A DNA stretch of 64,000 bases from contig NZ_CANDOB010000005.1 of assembly GCF_947387515.1 (NCBI RefSeq), positions 83,600 through 147,599 on the forward strand, given 5' to 3'. Under the pieces are notes generated by a model, which was not told the DNA's origin, made no database searches, and saw only the letters and a list, made by a program, of their open reading frames with translations. This document shows, one piece after another, positions 58,815 to 64,000 of this stretch (the first letter of the stretch is position 1; each line of letters begins with the position of its first letter). Position numbers and translations under genes: made by a program. Source of the DNA: Alkalihalobacillus sp. CinArs1. GTDB lineage: Bacteria; Bacillota; Bacilli; Bacillales; Guptibacillaceae.

Positions 58815-60107
58815 TTATAACCCTAGACGTTCGAAAATCATATCGACTGGCTTCAGATGGTAATTGTAATCAAAGCAATCCTCGATCTCTGAAGCAGACA
58901 GCTGGTTCGTGATCTTTGGATCAGCTTCAACTAATTCTCTAAACTGAATGCCGCGCTCCCATGCATCCATCGCTTTCGGCTGAACAAGGTCATAGGCTTC
59001 TTCACGAGTCATGCCTTTGTCGATAAGAGACAATAACACGCGCTGACTGTAAATCAATCCATATGTTCTCGTCATATTACGCTTCATGTTCTCAGGGAAC
59101 ACGGTTAACTTCGAAACGATACCTGAGAAGCGGTTAAGCATATAGTTCAGAGCAATCGTTGCATCAGGAAGAATGACACGCTCAGCTGAGGAGTGTGAAA
59201 TATCACGCTCGTGCCAGAGTGGTACGTTCTCATATGCTGTTGTCATGTATCCGCGGATCACTCTCGCCATTCCCGTCATGTTCTCAGATCCGATTGGATT
59301 ACGCTTATGCGGCATTGCTGATGAGCCTTTTTGCCCTTTCGCAAAGAACTCCTCAACCTCACGCGTTTCGCTTTTTTGAAGGCCTCTGATTTCAACTGCG
59401 AACTTTTCAATCGAAGTTGCGATCAAAGCTAGTGCTGACATATAGTGTGCGTGACGATCACGCTGAAGCGTTTGAGTCGAGATCGGGGCAGGCTGCAGCC
59501 CTAACTTTTCACATACATACTGTTCAATGAACGGATCGATATTCGCATATGTTCCAACAGCCCCTGAAAGCTTACCGAAGCGAACGCCATCAGCAGCATG
59601 TTTGAAACGCTCCAAGTTACGCTTCATTTCTTCATACCACAGCGCCATCTTTAAACCGAATGTTGTTGGTTCAGCATGTACCCCGTGAGTTCTTCCCATC
59701 ATCACTGTGTATTTATGTTCTTGCGCTTTCTCTTTCAATACATTGATAAACTTCTCGATATCGTTCATCAATAGATCGTTCGCCTGGTTCAGCTGATAAG
59801 AAAGAGCCGTATCAACAACGTCAGTCGACGTTAATCCGTAATGAACCCACTTGCGCTCTTCACCAAGTGTTTCTGAAACAGCTCGTGTGAACGCAACAAC
59901 GTCATGACGTGTCTCTGCTTCGATCTCATGAATACGCGCTACATCGAAGTCAGCGTTCTCTCTAATTTTCTGTACGTCTTCTTTCGGAATGATTCCAAGC
60001 TCAGCCCACGCTTCACATGCTAAGATCTCTACTTCAAGCCACGCTTTGTATCTGTTTTCCTCTGTCCAAATCGCACCCATCTCAGGGCGAGTATAACGTT
60101 CAATCAT
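58815..60107 (-). CDS. purB: Adenylosuccinate lyase
   Basis: 430 residues of the fumarase/aspartase superfamily. [14 protein letters not shown] near residue 67, [14 protein letters not shown] near 140 and the signature loop [18 protein letters not shown] near 260 with the catalytic serine. It acts twice, on SAICAR and on adenylosuccinate. It lies between purK and purC as in B. subtilis. Confidence 0.97.
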   Translation of the reverse strand: MIERYTRPEMGAIWTEENRYKAWLEVEILACEAWAELGIIPKEDVQKIRENADFDVARIHEIEAETRHDVVAFTRAVSETLGEERKWVHYGLTSTDVVDTALSYQLNQANDLLMNDIEKFINVLKEKAQEHKYTVMMGRTHGVHAEPTTFGLKMALWYEEMKRNLERFKHAADGVRFGKLSGAVGTYANIDPFIEQYVCEKLGLQPAPISTQTLQRDRHAHYMSALALIATSIEKFAVEIRGLQKSETREVEEFFAKGQKGSSAMPHKRNPIGSENMTGMARVIRGYMTTAYENVPLWHERDISHSSAERVILPDATIALNYMLNRFSGIVSKLTVFPENMKRNMTRTYGLIYSQRVLLSLIDKGMTREEAYDLVQPKAMDAWERGIQFRELVEADPKITNQLSASEIEDCFDYNYHLKPVDMIFERLGL

Positions 60108-60131
60108 GTTAAATCCTCCTAGTCAATTGTC

Positions 60132-61244
60132 CTACTGCCATAATTTCCATTGCGCCATTTGTTTTTCCGCTTCCTCAGTCGTTGAAGCTAGAAAATTAAT
60201 ATGACCCATCTTTCGATTCTGTTTCGCTTCATCTTTGCCGTACAAATGAAGTTTAGCACTTTTGAGCTCACTCATGCTCTCCATAAGAGGCTGAACATGC
60301 TGGCCAAGTATATTACCCATCACGACCGGCTTCAACAACTCCGTCGCCCCCAGAGGTAAACCACAGATCGCTCTGATATGTTGCTCAAACTGTGATGTTT
60401 CACAGGCTTCCATTGTATAATGACCAGAGTTATGAGGTCTCGGTGCAAGCTCATTCACATACAATTCGTTTCCTTCAAGGAAAAGCTCGACCGCAAGCGT
60501 CCCAATAAGGTCGATATCTTCAGCAAGCTTCTTTCCGATTTCGCTCGCTTTTTGCTGAATTGATTCATCGACACGAGCAGGAACGATTGTTTGATGAAGG
60601 ATGTTGTTCTCGTGAATATTTTCTCCAACGGGGAATGTAGTCATCTCGCCCGTTACGCTACGCGTCACAACAACGGATAGCTCTTTTTGGAACGGAACCC
60701 AGCTTTCAACGATACAGGCTGCGTCAGGAAACGCAATCCCTTTTATATCAGCACTCTCTTTAATGACCCATTGTCCTTTACCGTCATAACCACCAGTACG
60801 TGTTTTTAAGACAGCTGGAAAACCGATCTCTTCACATGCACGGACAAGCTCTTCTTTCGAATCCACTTTTTGAAAAGGAGCAACCTCAAGTCCCGCGTTT
60901 TGGATCGATGTTTTCTCTACAAAGCGATCCTGTGTCGTTCGAAGCAATTCGCCGCCTTGAGGCATATACGCATTCTCTTCAAGCCACTTCGCCGTTTCAT
61001 GGGCAATGTTCTCAAATTCATATGTAATCACATCGCTCACTTCAGCAAGTTTTCTCGCACCGTCTAGATCATCATACCCTGACACGACTTCAACGTCCGC
61101 AACTTGACCGCAAGGCGACCCACTCTTCGGTTCAAGAACCGCAATACGGTAGCCCATCTCTCTAGCTTTCAGTGCCATCATTCTTCCAAGCTGGCCGCCA
61201 CCTAGAATTCCAATTGTACTTCCTGGTAAAATCGTTTTGCTCAT
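60132..61244 (-). CDS. purK: N5-carboxyaminoimidazole ribonucleotide synthase
   Basis: 370 residues, ATP-grasp fold. [29 protein letters not shown] at the N-terminus, [20 protein letters not shown], and [19 protein letters not shown] are signatures. It carboxylates AIR using bicarbonate and ATP. Its start overlaps the purE stop by 4 bases. Confidence 0.97.
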   Translation of the reverse strand: MSKTILPGSTIGILGGGQLGRMMALKAREMGYRIAVLEPKSGSPCGQVADVEVVSGYDDLDGARKLAEVSDVITYEFENIAHETAKWLEENAYMPQGGELLRTTQDRFVEKTSIQNAGLEVAPFQKVDSKEELVRACEEIGFPAVLKTRTGGYDGKGQWVIKESADIKGIAFPDAACIVESWVPFQKELSVVVTRSVTGEMTTFPVGENIHENNILHQTIVPARVDESIQQKASEIGKKLAEDIDLIGTLAVELFLEGNELYVNELAPRPHNSGHYTMEACETSQFEQHIRAICGLPLGATELLKPVVMGNILGQHVQPLMESMSELKSAKLHLYGKDEAKQNRKMGHINFLASTTEEAEKQMAQWKLWQ

Positions 61245-61726
61245 AGTGTCTCACTACTTTCTAGTACCGATTCTTTCATGTTCAAACGATAGTCCTCAAG
61301 ACGAGATGCAACACCTTCATCGAACGTGCTTAGAATTTGAGCTGCTAATAAGCCAGCATTCTTCGCACCTGCTTTTCCGATCGCGACTGTTGCTACCGGT
61401 ACACCACCTGGCATTTGTACAATCGAAAGAAGCGAATCTAATCCGTTCAACGTTCTCGATTGAACAGGAACGCCAATGACGGGAAGTGTCGTTTTCGCTG
61501 CAACCATTCCTGGTAGATGAGCTGCGCCCCCTGCACCAGCAATGATGACTTTTAACCCTCTGCCCCTAGCATCTTCCGCGTACTCAAACATTAACTCAGG
61601 TGTACGGTGAGCAGAAACGACCTTCTTCTCATACGGTAGTTGTAGTTCATCCAAAACCTCACACGTGTGTTTCATCGTTTCCCAATCAGATGTGCTCCCC
61701 ATGATCACGCCAATTTGTGTCTTCAT
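61241..61726 (-). CDS. purE: N5-carboxyaminoimidazole ribonucleotide mutase
   Basis: 161 residues, class I Pur[58 protein letters not shown] and [33 protein letters not shown] are the signatures. It moves the carboxyl group from N5 to C4 of the imidazole. It is the first gene of the twelve-gene operon and follows the guanine riboswitch and its terminator. Confidence 0.97.
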   Translation of the reverse strand: MKTQIGVIMGSTSDWETMKHTCEVLDELQLPYEKKVVSAHRTPELMFEYAEDARGRGLKVIIAGAGGAAHLPGMVAAKTTLPVIGVPVQSRTLNGLDSLLSIVQMPGGVPVATVAIGKAGAKNAGLLAAQILSTFDEGVASRLEDYRLNMKESVLESSETL

Positions 61727-61769
61727 GCTATATCCCCCTTATTGGAAGGTTCGTTTTCGATTTATTTAA

Positions 61770-61829
61770 ACAAAAAAGAAGCCCGAATAGAATTCTCCTA
61801 TAACCTTTAGAAGAAGCTTCTACGCGGGC
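61770..61829 (-). terminator. Riboswitch-controlled attenuator upstream of purE
   Basis: On the minus strand GCCCG and CGGGC close a long hairpin (61781-61829), with inner pairing of GTAGAA/TTCTAT and TTCTTCTA/TAGGAGAA. It is followed by TTCTTTTTTG. When the aptamer binds guanine, this terminator is expected to form and stop transcription before purE. Confidence 0.85.
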
Positions 61830-61883
61830 GAAAAATCATCATCCAACTCTGTAGACACAGAAATGAACAGAATACGACTTCAC

Positions 61884-61950
61884 CCTCATAGTCCAACGAT
61901 TTAAGGTCGTCGGGTAGAAACTTATGGGCCATATTCCCAAGATTATATGA
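61884..61950 (-). promoter_or_regulatory. Purine (guanine-type) riboswitch aptamer of the pur operon
   Basis: On the minus strand P1 pairs CTCATA with TATGAG. The P2 loop AATATGG and P3 loop CCTTAAA are the conserved kissing loops, and the junction contains AAGTTTCTACC. The specificity position in GGACTATGAG is C, which in this class means guanine and hypoxanthine rather than adenine. Order promoter, aptamer, terminator, purE agrees with the off-switch of B. subtilis purE. Confidence 0.93.
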
Positions 61951-61973
61951 GGTATCGATTTGTTATCCTCTTT

Positions 61974-62004
61974 CATAGTAACAAGAGGATTATTCAAATG
62001 TCAA
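61974..62004 (-). promoter_or_regulatory. Promoter of the purine operon
   Basis: On the minus strand TTGACA (61999-62004) is followed by TTACTA or TACTAT (61974-61980) after 18 or 19 bases. The -35 is perfect and the spacing slightly long, which leaves room for repression by PurR. Confidence 0.6.
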
Positions 62005-62007
62005 CGA

Positions 62008-62050
62008 AAAATCGAACGATGCGTTTATATTCAATTATAACGTTCGTCTT
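62008..62050. promoter_or_regulatory. Possible PurBox pair upstream of the pur promoter
   Basis: CGAAC at 62013-62017, preceded by an A-rich tract, and GTTCG at 62042-62046, followed by a T-rich tract, form an inverted pair immediately upstream of the -35 hexamer. The PurBox core in B. subtilis is AWWWCCGAACWWT. The distance between the two cores (24 bases) is larger than the usual 16-17, so the assignment is tentative. Confidence 0.4.
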
Positions 62051-62245
62051 TTACTTCAATTTCCCTTCGAACACTGTTTTTCTTCCATATAATTCTGGTT
62101 CTTTCGCACCTTTTCGTTCGATAAAAACAGGTTCTTCCGTCCGCCTTACCGGCATATACCCTTCATCGTCCATTCTCTTCAGGCAATCCGATAAAGACTC
62201 GTCTTCCATAACTTCAAATTTCTTTTTCTTTGGCTTTTTCTCCAT
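62051..62245 (-). CDS. yebG: YebG, NETI motif-containing protein
   Basis: 64 residues, highly charged. KKKKFEVMEDESLSDCLKRMDDEGYMPVRRTEEPVFIE resembles the NETI-motif family, small proteins of unknown function found next to the pur operon in bacilli. It follows yebE by 3 bases, with the same order as in B. subtilis (yebE-yebG-purE). Confidence 0.88.
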   Translation of the reverse strand: MEKKPKKKKFEVMEDESLSDCLKRMDDEGYMPVRRTEEPVFIERKGAKEPELYGRKTVFEGKLK

Positions 62246-62248
62246 ACA

Positions 62249-62776
62249 CTACCTCCGAATTTTTCTAACCCAGAACCCTCCATGGAAGGTACGCGGCTCA
62301 TACGAGATAACGAATGCTTTCGGATCAAGTTCTTCAATGGCTTGATACAGCTTTCGTTCTGACTTTCTTGATGTTAGAATCTGCATCACGAGACGCTCTC
62401 CTTGTCTTCCGTGGGCAAGGTAATGCGTAACCCCGTATCCAACATCTCTTAGCTTATTTGGAATGTCTTCCTCAAGCTTTGTCGTAATGGCATTGACCGT
62501 AATATATCCGAGCGCAAGATACTCCTCGATCTTCATTCCAACGATGATACCGACACCAAAACCAAGTGCATAAGCGATTATATTTTGTATTTCACCAAGG
62601 TTATCTAGTACAAGCCCAAGACCGATAACGTAGATCGCAATCTCCATTGTTCCTGCTGCTGCAGCTAAATAACGCTGTCCTTTTAATGTGAGTATTGTTC
62701 GCATCGTAAGAAATGATACATAAACAATATTAATGAGAAAAATTATGGCTACCATCACTAACCCATTTTCTAACAT
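62249..62776 (-). CDS. yebE: DUF2179/DUF5698 membrane protein YebE
   Basis: 175 residues. Three hydrophobic helices at the N-terminus ([26 protein letters not shown] and onward) are followed by a soluble DUF2179 domain (about 90-170, [57 protein letters not shown]). The C-terminal domain resembles the small ligand-binding domain of YitT-type proteins. Function unknown. It is co-transcribed with yebG. Confidence 0.88.
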   Translation of the reverse strand: MLENGLVMVAIIFLINIVYVSFLTMRTILTLKGQRYLAAAAGTMEIAIYVIGLGLVLDNLGEIQNIIAYALGFGVGIIVGMKIEEYLALGYITVNAITTKLEEDIPNKLRDVGYGVTHYLAHGRQGERLVMQILTSRKSERKLYQAIEELDPKAFVISYEPRTFHGGFWVRKIRR

Positions 62777-62952
62777 ACTGATCCTCCTTCATCTTTCAAA
62801 ATCATAAAACTTCAACTTCACCTAGCATAACACGCCGAATAATAAAACCGCATGCGTTCTTTTTTGAATTTCCTTAAAAAATTTTCCAAGCTTGATTTTA
62901 TCCGTCCTTTCTATTCCATTCACTTTTTTCTATTTTCTAAACGACCCTCGTT

Positions 62953-62981
62953 TTAACAAAGTTTCCGAAGGAGCATATACT
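62953..62981 (+). promoter_or_regulatory. Promoter of the Hsp20 gene
   Basis: TTAACA (62953-62958), 17 bases, TATACT (62976-62981), about 26 bases before the start codon. A typical SigA promoter. The rest of 62777-62952 shows no gene. Confidence 0.6.
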
Positions 62982-63006
62982 GTCAAAAAGCCCAGGAGGG
63001 AACGGC

Positions 63007-63450
63007 ATGGGAGACTACTGGAGTCAGATGTACGATTGGAAAAACAAGATGAACAAATTCATGGGAGATGATTTCTGGACGGATTTTCAGGATATGTTCG
63101 TATCGAATGGACCCCTTGTGAACCTGTACGAATCGGGTAATGAATTGATCTGTACCGTTTATCTCCCTGGTGTTTCGAACATTGAGGATGTGGATGTCTA
63201 TATCCATTACCGAACGCTTAAAGTAAAAGGACAGACGAAGATGGTGCTAAAAGGGTACCGAAATGTACAGGAAGAGTATAAGCACGGACCATTTGAACGA
63301 ATTGTCGAGCTACCTTTCCCAGTGAGAGAAAAGCCGATCGATGCGACGTATAAGCGAGGTATTCTCATGGTGCACCTCCATCGTCTGATCGATTCGAAGG
63401 AAGATAAGAAGCGTCTAAAGATCAAAGATGCTGAGGCGGGTGAAGAATAG
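63007..63450 (+). CDS. Hsp20/alpha-crystallin family protein
   Basis: 147 residues. After an N-terminal region rich in Trp, Met and Asp (GDYWSQMYDWKNKMNKFMGDDFWTDFQDMF) comes an alpha-crystallin domain: GPLVNLYESGNELICTVYLPGVSNIEDVDVYIHYRTLKVKG, then GPFERIVELPFPVREKPIDATYKRGILMVHLHR, which matches the G(I/V)L motif of small heat shock proteins. In bacilli such proteins include CotM and CotP of the spore coat, so a role in the spore or as a stress chaperone is possible. AGGAGGG precedes the ATG. Confidence 0.85.
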   Translation: MGDYWSQMYDWKNKMNKFMGDDFWTDFQDMFVSNGPLVNLYESGNELICTVYLPGVSNIEDVDVYIHYRTLKVKGQTKMVLKGYRNVQEEYKHGPFERIVELPFPVREKPIDATYKRGILMVHLHRLIDSKEDKKRLKIKDAEAGEE

Positions 63451-63453
63451 AAG

Positions 63454-63497
63454 GAGAGCGGCTATCGTTTGTTCGGGCGGTAGCTGTTTTTTAGTGG
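63454..63497 (+). terminator. Possible terminator of the Hsp20 gene
   Basis: AGCGGCTATCG and CGGGCGGTAGCT form an imperfect hairpin followed by TTTTTT. Confidence 0.55.
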
Positions 63498-63570
63498 GTT
63501 TTTGAGGGGTGGGTGTGTTTCGGTATAGTTCAGATGCTGTTGGGTGCTTGGGGAGCTGCTTTTTGGGCCG

Positions 63571-63682
63571 GATATCGGCGAAATTGCTGATATATCGGCG
63601 ATTTCTGAGCAGATATCAGCGGAATCGAGATTATATCAGCGAAAAGGGCACTTTTATCGGCGAATTTTTGGTTATATCAGCG
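63571..63682 (+). repeat. Array of six ATATCRGCG motifs with 20/21-bp spacing
   Basis: The motif (A/T)TATC(A/G)GCG starts at 63572, 63592, 63613, 63633, 63654 and 63674, so the spacing is 20, 21, 20, 21 and 20 bp, two helical turns. The sequence between motifs is not conserved. No reading frame explains it. The rest of 63451-63920 shows no gene that I can support. Confidence 0.7.
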
Positions 63683-63920
63683 AAGCGTTGTTTGTAACGA
63701 TTGATTTGTTAAAAGCACATTTAGATAAAACCTTTTGAGGGCGGGATGCTGCGCGATGCTGGATCCTCATAGATCTCCGAATATCTACTCCGGTCCAGCC
63801 TCACTTGCTTCCTCGAATTTCTTGCTTCTCCCACCCCTACGAAGCTTTCGAAGATGCCCTTTTCTGTCTTCTCAATGAAGGTACTCACCTTACGGTCTCT
63901 CAATAAAAACCAAAAAAGCA

Positions 63921-63952
63921 TACAAAAAAGCCAGAGCTCAATGCTCTGACTT
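63921..63952 (-). terminator. Terminator of the rRNA operon
   Basis: On the minus strand GTCAGAGC and GCTCTGGC pair around ATTGA and are followed by TTTTTTG, just after the 5S rRNA end. Confidence 0.85.
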
Positions 63953-63959
63953 TTCTCTT

Positions 63960-64000
63960 GCCTAGCGACGTCCTACTCTTGCAGGGGGAGAGCCCCCAAC
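63960..64000 (-). rRNA. 5S ribosomal RNA, 3' end (cut by window edge)
   Basis: The minus strand reads GTTGGGGGCTCTCCCCCTG, then CAAGAGTAGGACGTCGCTAGGC, the conserved 3' part of Bacillaceae 5S rRNA. The gene is on the minus strand and runs out of the window. Since 5S is usually last, a 16S-23S-5S operon is expected at higher coordinates. Confidence 0.9.

Noticed and set aside
63721..63921. 66-codon minus-strand frame next to the 5S rRNA gene
   Set aside because: It starts right after the rRNA terminator with no ribosome binding site and matches no family I can name. It may be a decayed or accidental frame.

Overview
The window is chromosomal DNA of a Gram-positive, spore-forming member of the Bacillaceae. 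The signs are strong AGGAGG-type ribosome binding sites, rho-independent terminators after most units, B. subtilis-like operators (Rex, TnrA/GlnR, Zur, CcpA, SigB, PurR), a GerPF-type spore germination protein, and gene order close to B. subtilis from rlmCD and dagK through gatBAC, opuE/putP, yerH(camS), ligA, pcrA, pcrB, yerC, yerB, yerA and purD-purE to yebG and yebE. The genus cannot be fixed from this alone. A marine or alkaliphilic Bacillus relative is a guess based on the beta-glucan locus.

Layout. (1) 1-7,000: the start of an NADH oxidase gene behind two Rex-like boxes, a DUF4385 gene, a DoxX/DsbA-like pair, a two-gene ThrE-type exporter, a TPR protein, an AlsT-type amino acid/sodium symporter with a TnrA/GlnR-like box, and a CsbD gene with a SigB-like promoter inside the preceding terminator. 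(2) 7,046-17,260: a beta-glucan utilisation locus on the minus strand. It has a LacI regulator, an ABC importer without its ATPase, a GH1 beta-glucosidase, a GH30 enzyme and a secreted multi-CBM GH16 laminarinase. Four copies of a 14-bp LacI-type operator frame the regulator. (3) 17,300-27,000: mixed accessory genes, including a LytS/LytT two-component system next to a CstA-family transporter (the BtsSR/BtsT arrangement), a coupled 49-codon ORF, a lone GerPF-like gene, a PAP2 phosphatase and hydrolases. (4) 27,041-49,000: conserved housekeeping genes, interrupted by rocA, a zinc-binding lipoprotein gene and two arrays of structured 120-bp repeats. (5) 49,095-61,726: the complete twelve-gene purine operon purEKBCSQLFMNHD, transcribed on the minus strand behind a guanine-type riboswitch and possible PurR boxes. 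(6) 62,051-64,000: yebG, yebE, an Hsp20 gene, an array of ATATCRGCG motifs spaced by two helical turns, and the 3' end of a 5S rRNA gene with its terminator.

The most unusual material is non-coding. There are ten copies, in two arrays, of an approximately 120-bp element whose paired arms change together from copy to copy. There are six ATATCRGCG motifs repeated every 20 or 21 bp beside the rRNA operon, and an identical 15-bp palindromic site in three intergenic regions. Several small genes escape ordinary gene calling: a 34-codon gene just upstream of the proline symporter, a 49-codon gene coupled to cstA, a 33-codon gene overlapping the end of purD, and the 59-codon gerPF-like gene.
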